In this document: piece by piece, positions 54,576 to 63,092 of the stretch
Layout: every line of letters begins with the position of its first letter
Numbering within the stretch: position 1 is the stretch's first letter
Assembly: GCF_001612615.1 (NCBI RefSeq)
Contig: NZ_BDAU01000004.1
Coordinates: forward strand, 124,001 to 188,000
Direction: 5' to 3'
DNA from: Nocardia amikacinitolerans NBRC 108937
GTDB lineage: Bacteria > Actinomycetota > Actinomycetes > Mycobacteriales > Mycobacteriaceae
Length of the DNA stretch: 64,000 bases
Position numbers and translations under genes: made by a program
The notes under the pieces: model-generated
Databases searched by the model: none
What the model was told of the DNA's origin: nothing
What the model saw: the letters and a program-made list of their open reading frames with translations, nothing else

Positions 54576-55082
54576 TCAGGCGCCGAGTTGCGCGCGGTAG
54601 TAGTCGGCCATCGGCGGGTAGTAGTCGTCGAAGTTCGGCGGTTCGGCGCCCTCCCGCGCGGTGCCGAACAGGTCGAGGTAGTACTCCCAGCCCGGCCCGA
54701 CCTGCGGCGCCTGCGCGACCTCGTCGTCGGTGCGCAGGTGGTGGGTGAAACGCAGTTCGGTGACGCCATCGGTCTCGGTCAGCCGCACGTCGAGGATCCA
54801 GGATCCGTACTCGTCGATCGCGGAGACCGCCAGCCGATGCGGCGGTTCGCAGGCGTCGATGGTCATCTCCATCCACGGTTGCTCGTCTTCGTGGACCATC
54901 TGCACCTGCACGGTGCGGCCTGGTCCCGCCTCACCCTTCCACGGACCGAACCAGCGCGCGGTGCGGTCCGATTCGGTGAGGCTCGCCCACACGTCCGCGA
55001 TCGGGGCGCGGTAGGTCCTGGTCAGGACGAGGTCGCGCCCTCGGTCGGCGGGCAGCAGGCGTCCGGTGGGTTGCTTGGTCAT
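54576..55082 (-). CDS. SRPBCC/AHSA1-family protein
   Basis: This 168-aa protein has the AHSA1-like pattern VLTRTYRAPIADVWASLTES, WFGPWKGE and a C-terminal GWEYYLDLFGTA. It forms a hydrophobic pocket. It is encoded just after and overlapping an ArsR-type regulator by 4 nt, a pairing common in actinobacteria where both are induced together. Confidence 0.85.
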   Translation of the reverse strand: MTKQPTGRLLPADRGRDLVLTRTYRAPIADVWASLTESDRTARWFGPWKGEAGPGRTVQVQMVHEDEQPWMEMTIDACEPPHRLAVSAIDEYGSWILDVRLTETDGVTELRFTHHLRTDDEVAQAPQVGPGWEYYLDLFGTAREGAEPPNFDDYYPPMADYYRAQLGA

Positions 55083-55441
55083 GCCGTGTTCTCCCTCGTC
55101 GTGCGATCTTCGGGAGGCTGCCTGCGCTCCCGGCGGGTGCGGTAGATCTCGGTTTCCAGTGCGTCGAGGCGCTGCGCCCAGCCCGCGGGCCGTTCGAAGC
55201 GCGCGATCCACCCGGCCAGTTCCGCGAGCGGTTCGGCGTTCAGCGCGTAGAAGCGCTGTCGGCCGACCGGTTTGTCGCGCACCAGTCCGCTCTCGCGCAG
55301 CACCCGCAAGTGTCTGCTCACCGCGGGCCTGCTGATCTCGAACCGCTCGGCGATCTCGCCCGCGGTCAGCCTGGCGCTGTGCAGCATCTCCAGGATTTCC
55401 CTGCGCACCGGGTCGGCGATCGCCGCGGCCACCTCGTCCAC
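55079..55441 (-). CDS. ArsR-family transcriptional regulator
   Basis: This 120-aa winged-helix protein (VAAAIADPVRREILEMLHSA; ISRPAVSRHLRVLRESGLV) lacks the Cys-rich metal motif ELCVCDL, so it is not a metal sensor. The palindrome GCGTAACCACTTGGTTACGC lies 7 bp before its start, pointing to autoregulation of the ArsR-AHSA1 operon. The start is GTG 55441. Confidence 0.87.
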   Translation of the reverse strand: MDEVAAAIADPVRREILEMLHSARLTAGEIAERFEISRPAVSRHLRVLRESGLVRDKPVGRQRFYALNAEPLAELAGWIARFERPAGWAQRLDALETEIYRTRRERRQPPEDRTTRENTA

Positions 55442-55448
55442 GGGTAAA

Positions 55449-55468
55449 GCGTAACCACTTGGTTACGC
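55449..55468. promoter_or_regulatory. operator of the ArsR-AHSA1 operon
   Basis: GCGTAACCACTTGGTTACGC is a 9-2-9 inverted repeat directly upstream of the arsR-type start. Similar GTAACCA...TGGTTAC sites are typical targets of this regulator class. Confidence 0.65.
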
Positions 55469-55661
55469 ATTTGTCCATGGATTCGCACACGGGTCGGGAC
55501 GGGCGCCGACCGGTGGGTCGGCGGCCGTCGGTACGCGGGGGAAGGGGAACGGCAGCACGGCGATTCGCCAGCCGCCGGGATGGCGGGCGCCTACCGAACG
55601 CGCCCGGAAGGGATCCGTGGGCGGCCGCTCGGCGGGTCGCTCACGCGAGAGGCCGCTTCGA

Positions 55662-55868
55662 CTATTCGGCGACCTTCGTGCGGTCACACCACTCGTAGAC
55701 GGTCAGGCGACCCGACTCGGTGTCGGCCTGCCGCTGGGTGACCTTGAAATGTTCGTAACCGCCCTTGAAGGGGATTTTGAGCTCGATTCCCGGAGGGGTG
55801 ATCGGAACGACCCGCTCCGGCAAGTCCGCGGGCCCGCCTTCGAGGATGGCTTTCGCACCGTTGCTCAT
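55662..55868 (-). CDS. small conserved protein, DUF5988-like
   Basis: This 68-aa protein (MSNGAKAILEGGPADLPERV ... YEHFKVTQ ... LTVYEWCDRTKVAE) resembles the DUF5988 family of actinobacteria, which share an ILxGGPADLP start and YEHF middle. Function is unknown. It is divergent from the macro-domain gene. Confidence 0.65.
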   Translation of the reverse strand: MSNGAKAILEGGPADLPERVVPITPPGIELKIPFKGGYEHFKVTQRQADTESGRLTVYEWCDRTKVAE

Positions 55869-55942
55869 TGTCCGATGGTAGTTCCGGCGGCGCCGCCGCC
55901 TGGGTATTTTCACCGGACCGTCGGGCGCGGAAGAATTCCGGC

Positions 55943-56449
55943 ATGGTCCGAATCGAGTTCGTGCGCGGCGATATCACCGAGCAGGCGGTCGACGCGGTGG
56001 TGAACGCGGCCAACTCCTCGTTGCTCGGCGGCGGGGGAGTCGACGGCGCCATCCATCGCAAAGGCGGTCCCGAGATCCTGTCCGAGTGTCGTGACCTGCG
56101 CGCTTCCCGCTACGGCAAGGGTCTGCCCACCGGAAAGGCGGTGGCAACCACGGCGGGTAGGTTGCCCGCGCGCTGGGTGGTGCACACCGTCGGCCCGGTC
56201 TGGTCGGCCACCGAGAACCGTTCCGAGCTGCTCGCCTCCTGCTACCGCGAATCCCTCCGGGTCGCCGACGAACTCGGCGCGCACACCGTCGCGTTCCCGG
56301 CCATCTCCACGGGCGTCTACGGCTGGCCGATCGAGGACGGCGCGCGCATCGCGGTCGAGACAGTCCGCGCGACCGAGACCGCGGTGCGGACCGTGCGCTT
56401 CGTGCTGTTCGACGAACGCGCCTACGCGGCCTTCGCCGAACACGCCTGA
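55943..56449 (+). CDS. macro-domain protein (O-acetyl-ADP-ribose deacetylase type)
   Basis: This 168-aa macro domain has IEFVRGDITEQAVDAVVNAA, NSSLLGGGGVDGAIHRKGG and AFPAISTGVYGWP, the MacroD/YmdB pattern. Such enzymes remove ADP-ribose or hydrolyse O-acetyl-ADP-ribose. ATG 55943 fits the conserved start VRIEFVRGDIT. Confidence 0.9.
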   Translation: MVRIEFVRGDITEQAVDAVVNAANSSLLGGGGVDGAIHRKGGPEILSECRDLRASRYGKGLPTGKAVATTAGRLPARWVVHTVGPVWSATENRSELLASCYRESLRVADELGAHTVAFPAISTGVYGWPIEDGARIAVETVRATETAVRTVRFVLFDERAYAAFAEHA

Positions 56450-56538
56450 GGGCGGCATCCACCGTGTCGCTGGTGACCCGGTCCGCGGCGCTCCGTTAGA
56501 CTCTCGAACAGTTGTTCGTGTCTGCGAGAGGGGAATTC

Positions 56539-57108
56539 GTGCGGGTGATGGGCGTCGACCCCGGGCTCACCCGGTGCGGCCTCAGCATCGTGGAGGGTGG
56601 GCTCGGTCGCAAGGTCACCGCGCTCGATGTCGATGTGGTGCGCACCCCCGCGGACATGGAACTGGCGCAGCGGTTGATGCGCGTCGCCGATGCCGCCGAG
56701 CACTGGATGGACACCCACCGGCCGGAGGCGGTCGCGATCGAGCGAGTGTTCGCCCAGCACAACGTGCGCACCGCGATGGGCACCGCGCAGGCGGGCGGCG
56801 TCATCGCGCTGGCGGCGGCGCGGCGCGGGATTCCGGTGGCCTTTCACACGCCGAGCGAGGTGAAGGCCGCGGTCACCGGCAACGGCACGGCGGACAAGGC
56901 GCAGGTGACCGCGATGGTCACCCGCATCCTCGGCCTGCAGGTCGCGCCCAAACCGGCGGACGCGGCTGATGCGCTGGCCCTGGCGATCTGTCATTGTTGG
57001 CGGGCGCCGCTGCTGGAGCGGATGGCCGCGGCCGAGGCCAAGGCGGCCGAGGCGCGGCGGCGCTACACCGAACGACTGGCGGAACAACGGAAGGCGGTGC
57101 GCGGGTGA
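56539..57108 (+). CDS. ruvC: Holliday-junction resolvase RuvC
   Basis: This 189-aa nuclease has the acidic residues in [18 protein letters not shown] and [14 protein letters not shown]. It cuts Holliday junctions after RuvAB branch migration. GTG 56539 with GAGAGGGG upstream is the start. The stop overlaps ruvA. Confidence 0.96.
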   Translation: MRVMGVDPGLTRCGLSIVEGGLGRKVTALDVDVVRTPADMELAQRLMRVADAAEHWMDTHRPEAVAIERVFAQHNVRTAMGTAQAGGVIALAAARRGIPVAFHTPSEVKAAVTGNGTADKAQVTAMVTRILGLQVAPKPADAADALALAICHCWRAPLLERMAAAEAKAAEARRRYTERLAEQRKAVRG

Positions 57109-57710
57109 TCGCGTCGGTACGCGGCGAGGTGCTGGAGATCGCGCTCGACCACGCGGTGGTCGAGGCGGCGGGCGTCGGCTACCGGCTCAACGCGACCCCC
57201 TCCACGCTGGCCGCCCTGACGCGCGGCGAGGAAACCCGCCTGTACACGGCGATGATCGTGCGCGAGGACTCGATGACGCTGTACGGCTTCGCCGACACCG
57301 AAGCGCGCGACCTGTTCGGTCTGCTGCAGACGGTCTCCGGTGTCGGCCCACGACTGGCCATGGCGGTGCTCGCGGTGCTCGAGCCGGAGGCGCTGCGCAA
57401 GGCGCTGGCCGAGAGCAATGTCGCCGCGCTGACCAGGGTGCCCGGCATCGGCAAGCGCGGCGCCGAGCGCATGGTGGTGGAACTGCGCGACAAGGTGAAT
57501 CTCGTTCCGGTGCAGGCGGGCCCACCCGGCAGCGCGCCCGCTCCGGTGCTCACCCCGGTCCGCGAGCAGGTCGTGGAAGCGTTGACCGGGCTCGGCTTCC
57601 CCGCCAAACAGGCCGAGCAGGCCGTGGACACCGTGCTCGCCGACCAGCCCGCCGCCGACACCTCGACCGCGCTGCGCGCCGCGCTCTCCCTGCTCGGCAA
57701 GAACCGATAG
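57105..57710 (+). CDS. ruvA: Holliday-junction DNA-binding protein RuvA
   Basis: This 201-aa protein has the RuvA domains: OB fold, helix-hairpin-helix ([33 protein letters not shown]) and C-terminal RuvB-binding domain ([20 protein letters not shown]). GTG 57105 overlaps the ruvC stop. Confidence 0.96.
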   Translation: MIASVRGEVLEIALDHAVVEAAGVGYRLNATPSTLAALTRGEETRLYTAMIVREDSMTLYGFADTEARDLFGLLQTVSGVGPRLAMAVLAVLEPEALRKALAESNVAALTRVPGIGKRGAERMVVELRDKVNLVPVQAGPPGSAPAPVLTPVREQVVEALTGLGFPAKQAEQAVDTVLADQPAADTSTALRAALSLLGKNR

Positions 57711-57716
57711 GCCGTC

Positions 57717-58802
57717 ATGGACCACGACGACACCGATGCGGCCGAATCCCCGGTCAGCGCAAGCTATTTGAAGTCCGACGGGGAGATCGAGGCGAGCCTG
57801 CGGCCGAAGTCGCTCGACGACTTCATCGGCCAGCCCCGGGTCCGCGAACAGCTCGCCCTGGTGCTGCGCGGCGCCAAACAGCGCGGCGGCACCCCCGACC
57901 ACGTGCTGCTCTCCGGCCCGCCGGGCCTCGGCAAGACCAGCATGGCGATGATCATCGCCGCCGAACTGGGCACCGCGTTGCGCATCACCTCCGGCCCGGC
58001 GCTGGAACGGGCCGGCGACCTGGCCGCCATGCTGAGCAATCTGGTCGAAGGCGACGTGCTGTTCATCGACGAGATCCACCGCATCGCGCGCCCCGCCGAG
58101 GAAATGCTCTACCTGGCCATGGAGGACTTCCGCGTCGACGTGGTCGTCGGAAAGGGGCCGGGCGCGACCTCGATCCCGCTCGACATCGCCCCCTTCACGC
58201 TGGTCGGCGCCACCACCCGGTCCGGAGCGCTGACCGGCCCGCTGCGCGATCGCTTCGGCTTCACCGGCCACATGGACTTCTACGAACCCGAGGAACTGCT
58301 GCGCATCCTGCTGCGCTCGGCGCACATCCTCGGCGTAGGCATCGAGACCGACGCGGCGGCGGAGATCGCGGGCCGCTCCCGCGGGACGCCCCGCATCGCG
58401 AACCGGCTGCTGCGCCGGGTCCGCGACTACGCTGAAGTGCGCGCGGACGGCCTGATCACCCGTCCCATTGCCAAGGCGGCGCTCGAGGTCTACGACGTGG
58501 ACTCGCTCGGCCTCGACCGGCTGGACCGCGCCGTCCTCGGCGCACTGGTCCGCAGCTTCAACGGCGGACCGGTGGGCGTCTCGACCCTCGCGGTCGCGGT
58601 GGGGGAGGAGGCGGCCACGGTCGAGGAGGTCTGCGAGCCGTTCCTGGTGCGCGCCGGGATGGTGGCGCGGACGCCGCGCGGTCGCGTCGCGACGGCCGCG
58701 GCCTGGGAGCATCTCGGCTTGGTGCCGCCGCCCGACCTGGTGTTCGGCTCGATCGAGGTGCGCGGCCGCGAACCGCACCCCACACTGGACCTGTTCGACT
58801 GA
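57717..58802 (+). CDS. ruvB: Holliday-junction helicase RuvB
   Basis: This 361-aa AAA+ ATPase has Walker [11 protein letters not shown], Walker B LFIDEIHR, and a C-terminal winged helix. It starts 6 bp after ruvA and drives branch migration. Confidence 0.97.
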   Translation: MDHDDTDAAESPVSASYLKSDGEIEASLRPKSLDDFIGQPRVREQLALVLRGAKQRGGTPDHVLLSGPPGLGKTSMAMIIAAELGTALRITSGPALERAGDLAAMLSNLVEGDVLFIDEIHRIARPAEEMLYLAMEDFRVDVVVGKGPGATSIPLDIAPFTLVGATTRSGALTGPLRDRFGFTGHMDFYEPEELLRILLRSAHILGVGIETDAAAEIAGRSRGTPRIANRLLRRVRDYAEVRADGLITRPIAKAALEVYDVDSLGLDRLDRAVLGALVRSFNGGPVGVSTLAVAVGEEAATVEEVCEPFLVRAGMVARTPRGRVATAAAWEHLGLVPPPDLVFGSIEVRGREPHPTLDLFD

Positions 58803-58908
58803 CCGGTCGTTCATGTGCGCGGGTACCGGACAGCAGGTGAACGTCCTGTCCACCGATGCCAGGTCCGCGCGAGCGGCGCGCTCGAGCGCACGCCGATAGA
58901 GTCGGGAC

Positions 58909-59424
58909 ATGACGGTGGTCAATTCCGTGCTCTATCGCATCCCCGAGCCGTATCGCAGCAAGGCGATCGAGCACCGCGAACTGCTGAAGTTCGCCACGGT
59001 AGGCGCCATCACCTGGTTCATCGATACGGGCGTCGTCTACGCCACCAAACTGACGGTGCTCGGCGACAAGCCGCTGACCGCGCGCCTGCTCGGCGTGCTC
59101 ATCGCCACCATCGCGTCCTACATCCTGAACCGGGAGTGGTCCTTCCGCACCAGGGGCGGCCGTCAGCGCCACCACGAGGCCGCGCTGTTCTTCGCGGTGA
59201 GCGCGCTCGGCATCGGCGTCACGATGATCCCGCAGGCCATCTCGCTGTACGTGCTCGATCTGCGGGTGCCGCACGTCGGACCGGTGACCCAGGCGGTGGC
59301 CAACTTCGTCACCGGCCAGATCCTCGGCGTGCTGCTCGCCATGGCCTTCCGGTTCTGGGCGCTGCGTCGCTTCGTCTTCCCGGACGACCTTCGCGAGGCC
59401 GAATTGCACAGCATCCAGGGCTGA
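58909..59424 (+). CDS. GtrA-family membrane protein
   Basis: This 171-aa protein has four membrane helices and the GtrA pattern LLKFATVGAITWFIDTGVVY and SYILNREWSF. GtrA proteins are thought to move or flip polyprenyl-linked sugars for cell-wall polysaccharides. It stands alone after ruvB. Confidence 0.85.
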   Translation: MTVVNSVLYRIPEPYRSKAIEHRELLKFATVGAITWFIDTGVVYATKLTVLGDKPLTARLLGVLIATIASYILNREWSFRTRGGRQRHHEAALFFAVSALGIGVTMIPQAISLYVLDLRVPHVGPVTQAVANFVTGQILGVLLAMAFRFWALRRFVFPDDLREAELHSIQG

Positions 59425-59442
59425 TTCGGCCTCGGAGCGGCC

Positions 59443-60018
59443 TCAGTGCTGCGTGTTCTCCAGCGCGGTGACCACCAGATCGAGGAAAGCGTCCACCTCG
59501 TCGCGCTGATATCCGCGGGTGCCGAGACGCGCCTCGGTGAAGCGGACCGCGCGCACGTCGCCGACCGTGAGACTGCCGGGCCCGCCGTGCGCGAGGCTGG
59601 CGGCCACCAGGTCGAGGAAGGCGTCCACCTCCTCCTCGTGGTAGCCGCGGCGGCCGACGGAGGACTGGGTGAACCGCATCCGGTGCACGTCGTCGGGGGT
59701 GAGCAGGGGAGCGGGGCCGGGACCGTTGCCGCCCGCGGGCAGCGGACGCGTGCCGTTCTGCCGGTGTTCGAGTTCCGCGCGCACCCGGTCCAGGAATTCG
59801 TCCACCTGATCGGCCTGGTAGCCGCGGCCGCCGAAGCGGGGCGCGCCGAAGGCGACGTGGCGGATGTCGTCGGCGGTCAGCGCGCCGTGACCGCCGAGGG
59901 TGGCGGCGACCAGTTCCATGAAGGCGTCGACCTCGTCGGCGTGATAGCCGCGATGGCCGAACGCGGGCACGGCGAAATGGATGCGGCTCACGTCCTCGGG
60001 GGTCATCATCCGCGACAT
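59443..60018 (-). CDS. protein of four tandem DivIVA-like repeats
   Basis: This 191-aa protein consists of four repeats of about 45-50 residues, each of the form L/MTPxDVxxxxF ... FGxRGYxxDEVDAFLDLV. The unit is the DivIVA N-terminal membrane-binding motif (the F and RGY residues). Repeats 2 and 3 are separated by a Pro/Gly-rich linker. There is no long coiled coil, unlike Wag31/DivIVA. It may bind membrane curvature or compete with Wag31 (inference). ATG 60018 is the likely start. Confidence 0.8.
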   Translation of the reverse strand: MSRMMTPEDVSRIHFAVPAFGHRGYHADEVDAFMELVAATLGGHGALTADDIRHVAFGAPRFGGRGYQADQVDEFLDRVRAELEHRQNGTRPLPAGGNGPGPAPLLTPDDVHRMRFTQSSVGRRGYHEEEVDAFLDLVAASLAHGGPGSLTVGDVRAVRFTEARLGTRGYQRDEVDAFLDLVVTALENTQH

Positions 60019-60178
60019 TGTGTCAGGGTCCCCGCCCGGTTCCGGTCGAATGCCGGTATTTCGAACCGCGCGGTCTCGCGCGAACACGTCTCTTGCAAAC
60101 ACGAACGCCCCCATGCGAACCAGTGCCGGCTTGTGCACCCACACTGTAGTCGCCGGGGGCGATTCGCACGGCGGGTCG

Positions 60179-60829
60179 TCAGTCCTTGCGCACGCCGTCG
60201 ATGAGCAGGCGGCGGATCGCCTGATTCAGCCCCTGGGTCGCGGCCATGTCCGGGTCGCGCATGCCGTGGATGACGGCGGCGAGCAGCATGCCCGTCACCG
60301 CGCGCGCGGTGTTGGCGGTGTCCAGATCGGCACGCAGGTAACCCATTTCGACGCCGTGCTCCAGGTAGCCGGCGGTCAGCGCGTCGGCCGTGTCGAGCAG
60401 GCCGTAGAGCCGTGCGGTGAGTTCGTCGTCGATGCCGGTGGCGTGGAAGAGCAGCAGCTGCGGGATGCGGCGCTCCTCGATGAGGATGTGCGACAGCGCC
60501 GTGCCGATCCGCTCGAGCTGGGCGCGGTACTCGTCCAGCGAGCCCGCCGCGTCCGGGGCGTTCTGGGTGCCGAGCGCGTCGACGATGCGCGCGGACAGGT
60601 CGTCGATGACGTGATCGATGATGTCGCGCTTGTTGGCGAAGTACCGGTAGAAGGTGCCGTGCCCGATGCCCAGCTCGTTGGCGATGTCGGCGATGCCGGT
60701 GGCGTGATAGCCCTTCTCGGCGAAGCAGACGAACGCCGTGTCGATGATCTCCTGCCGCAATTCGGCCTTGCGTCGCTGGAGCGCGCTTCCGGCCGCCGAC
60801 CGGGTCGCTCGGGTGGATGGCTTCGTCAC
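60179..60829 (-). CDS. TetR-family regulator divergent from a monooxygenase
   Basis: This protein of about 216 aa has a TetR helix-turn-helix (IIDTAFVCFAEKGYHATGIA ... GHGTFYRYFANKRDIIDHVI). It is divergent from the Baeyer-Villiger-type monooxygenase gene, an EthR/EthA-like layout. GTG 60829 is preferred because the in-frame ATG at 60871 lies inside the operator palindrome at 60856-60875; if the ATG is used, the protein is 230 aa. Confidence 0.85.
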   Translation of the reverse strand: MTKPSTRATRSAAGSALQRRKAELRQEIIDTAFVCFAEKGYHATGIADIANELGIGHGTFYRYFANKRDIIDHVIDDLSARIVDALGTQNAPDAAGSLDEYRAQLERIGTALSHILIEERRIPQLLLFHATGIDDELTARLYGLLDTADALTAGYLEHGVEMGYLRADLDTANTARAVTGMLLAAVIHGMRDPDMAATQGLNQAIRRLLIDGVRKD

Positions 60830-60855
60830 CTTGCCGATGATACAGTCGTCACAAA

Positions 60856-60875
60856 CGGAATGATGTGTCATTCCG
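60856..60875. promoter_or_regulatory. TetR-type operator between regulator and monooxygenase
   Basis: CGGAATGATGTGTCATTCCG is a perfect palindrome, flanked by GTCAC/GTGAC, which extends the symmetry. It lies between the divergent genes and probably controls both. It differs from the GG-NN-ACA-N-TGT-NN-CC palindrome. Confidence 0.7.
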
Positions 60876-60906
60876 TGACAACTGATTCACATCTTGGAGG
60901 TTCGAC

Positions 60907-62397
60907 GTGGCGCCTCAGTACGACGCGGTCGTGGTTGGTGCGGGATTCGGTGGCATGGGCGCGGGCATCGAGCTCGACCGGCTCGGACTGAGCGATTACG
61001 TGATCCTGGAGCGCGAGAACGATCTCGGCGGCACCTGGCACGTCAACCACTACCCCGGCCTCGCGGTCGACATCGCCTCGGTGACCTACTCGTATTCGTT
61101 CGAGCCCAACCCCTACTGGTCGCGGCTGTTCGCGCCGGGCAGGGAGCTCAAGAAGTACGCCGAGCACGTCGCCGACAAGTACGGCCTGCGCCGCAGGATG
61201 CGCTTCGGCACGGTGGTGGACGGCGCCCGCTGGGACGAGGAGAACCAGCAGTGGGTGGTCTCGATCGCGGGCGGCGAGACCGTCACGGGCCGCTACCTGC
61301 TCACCGCGACCGGATTCCTCTCGCAGCCGTACACGCCGCCGTTCCCCGGCATCGAGTCGTTCGCGGGCAAGATCATCCACACCACCGCGTGGGAGGACGA
61401 CTTCGACCTGACCGGCCGCCGTGCCGCGATCATCGGTACCGGAGCCACCGCCGTCCAGCTGGTGCCCGAGGTGGCCAAGAAGGCCGCGGCGCTGACCGTC
61501 TTCCAGCGCACCCCGATCTGGGTGGTGCCCAAGGTCGACGCGCCGATCCCGCCGTCGGTGCAGAAGCTGTTCGCGAAGGTGCCCGCCACCCAGAAGGCGG
61601 CGCGCATGGTCAACACCTCGATGCTCGAGGCGCTGATGGTGGTCGGCGTGCTGCACTTCAAGCAGGCGAAGATGATGAACAAGGGCGCGGGCCTGCTGGC
61701 CAAGGCGCATCTGCGCGCGCAGGTGCGCGACAAGAAGACCAGGCAGCAGCTGACCCCGCACTACGACTTCGGCTGCAAGCGGCCCACGTTCTCCAACCAC
61801 TACTTCAAGACCTTCAACGCGCCGCACGTGCGGCTGGAGACGAACTCGATCGATCACGTCGAGGCCGACGGCATCGTCACCGCCGACGGGCACAAGACCG
61901 AGATCGACACCCTGATCCTGGCCACCGGCTTCAACCTGTGGGACGTGAACTTCCCGGCCGTGGAGATCATCGGACGGGACGGGGTGAACCTCGGAAAGTT
62001 CTGGCGGGACAACCGTTTCCAGGCCTACGAGGGCATCACGGTGCCGAAGTTCCCGAACTTCCTGAGCCTCAACAGCCCGTACTCCTACAGCGGTCTGTCC
62101 TACTTCACCACCATCGAGGCGCAGATGAAGCACATGGGCAGGCTCTTCGGCGAGCTGTTCCGGCGCGGCGAGACCACCTTCGAGGTGACCGAGGCGGCCA
62201 ACGCGCGCTTCCTGGACACCGTCACCGACAAGCTCGGCTCCTCGGTGTTCTACGGCGGCGACTGCGCGAGCGCGCGCAGCTACTACTTCAACCAGCACGG
62301 CGAGGCGGCGCTGCTGCGCCCGAACAGCACCGTCAGCACGCACCGCAAGGCGGTGAGCTTCCCGCTCGACGACTACGTCTACGGGGTGTCGGCCTGA
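60907..62397 (+). CDS. flavin-containing (Baeyer-Villiger-type) monooxygenase
   Basis: This 496-aa flavoprotein has two Rossmann motifs (VVVGAGFGGMGAG; AAIIGTGATAVQ) and the fingerprint F-x-G-x3-H-x3-W (FAGKIIHTTAWED) of Baeyer-Villiger monooxygenases. GTG 60907 follows GGAGG. It inserts oxygen into ketones or S-/N-oxidises substrates. A terminator follows. Confidence 0.88.
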   Translation: MAPQYDAVVVGAGFGGMGAGIELDRLGLSDYVILERENDLGGTWHVNHYPGLAVDIASVTYSYSFEPNPYWSRLFAPGRELKKYAEHVADKYGLRRRMRFGTVVDGARWDEENQQWVVSIAGGETVTGRYLLTATGFLSQPYTPPFPGIESFAGKIIHTTAWEDDFDLTGRRAAIIGTGATAVQLVPEVAKKAAALTVFQRTPIWVVPKVDAPIPPSVQKLFAKVPATQKAARMVNTSMLEALMVVGVLHFKQAKMMNKGAGLLAKAHLRAQVRDKKTRQQLTPHYDFGCKRPTFSNHYFKTFNAPHVRLETNSIDHVEADGIVTADGHKTEIDTLILATGFNLWDVNFPAVEIIGRDGVNLGKFWRDNRFQAYEGITVPKFPNFLSLNSPYSYSGLSYFTTIEAQMKHMGRLFGELFRRGETTFEVTEAANARFLDTVTDKLGSSVFYGGDCASARSYYFNQHGEAALLRPNSTVSTHRKAVSFPLDDYVYGVSA

Positions 62398-62408
62398 TCC
62401 TCGCGTTC

Positions 62409-62441
62409 GCCCCGCGACCGGAAAACGCCGGGTCGCGGGGC
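62409..62441 (+). terminator. rho-independent terminator after the monooxygenase
   Basis: GCCCCGCGACC pairs with GGTCGCGGGGC around an 11-nt loop, followed by TTTCG. Confidence 0.75.
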
Positions 62442-62638
62442 TTTCGTGTGCCGGGACCTGGTGGTCGTCCCGCCGGGTCCTTCGGCGTTGGAGGACCTCC
62501 GCCGACGTGCCGCGCGCCGCTCGAGACGGCCCGAGTGGCGCACGTCAAGGGTGTGCCGGTGTGGCAGTGCCGACAACAGCTGGCAGACTGTGGTGGTACT
62601 TGTCCATCCCACCCACAAGACAGGGACTGACTTCGACG

Positions 62639-62989
62639 ATGGAACTTCTGTTTCCGCTGCTACTGGTAGCCCTGCTCGTGCCGATGTTCCTCGGCGTCCG
62701 CCGCCAGAAGCGGGAGGCCGAGAAGGTCACGGCCATGCAGGACAACCTGAAGATCGGCGACGCGGTAACCACTACGTCGGGTCTGTGGGGCACTGTTGTC
62801 GACCTCGACGACGAGACGGTCGACCTGGAGATCGCCGAGGACGTCGTGACCACGTGGTTGCGCCAGGCGATCCGCGAGGTCCGCACCGTCGACGAGACGA
62901 CCGCCGACGAGTCCGGCACCGACGAGACCCCGGCGGCCACCGCCGAGGAAACGCCGGAGCAGACCGAGACCCGGCTGACCAAGGACTGA
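62639..62989 (+). CDS. yajC: preprotein translocase subunit YajC
   Basis: This 116-aa protein has an N-terminal membrane helix (LLFPLLLVALLVPMFLGVRR), the YajC core with MQDNLKIGDAVTTTSGLWGT, and an acidic Thr/Glu-rich tail. ATG 62639 starts it. It precedes secD as usual. Confidence 0.93.
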   Translation: MELLFPLLLVALLVPMFLGVRRQKREAEKVTAMQDNLKIGDAVTTTSGLWGTVVDLDDETVDLEIAEDVVTTWLRQAIREVRTVDETTADESGTDETPAATAEETPEQTETRLTKD

Positions 62990-63092
62990 CGTCGGCTGCG
63001 CCACGACCGCACGCCGGACGCCGTAGCGTTCGGCGGCGCACGCGTGTGCGCGCCTGATCCACCCTCGACTTCCCGCCTAGGAGATACGAACT

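Noticed and set aside
54576..55490. A single long frame that would fuse the AHSA1 protein to upstream sequence (304 aa).
   Set aside because: The upstream part is the wrong frame of the ArsR-type gene; the AHSA1 start at 55082 overlaps the ArsR stop by 4 nt, a normal coupled pair.
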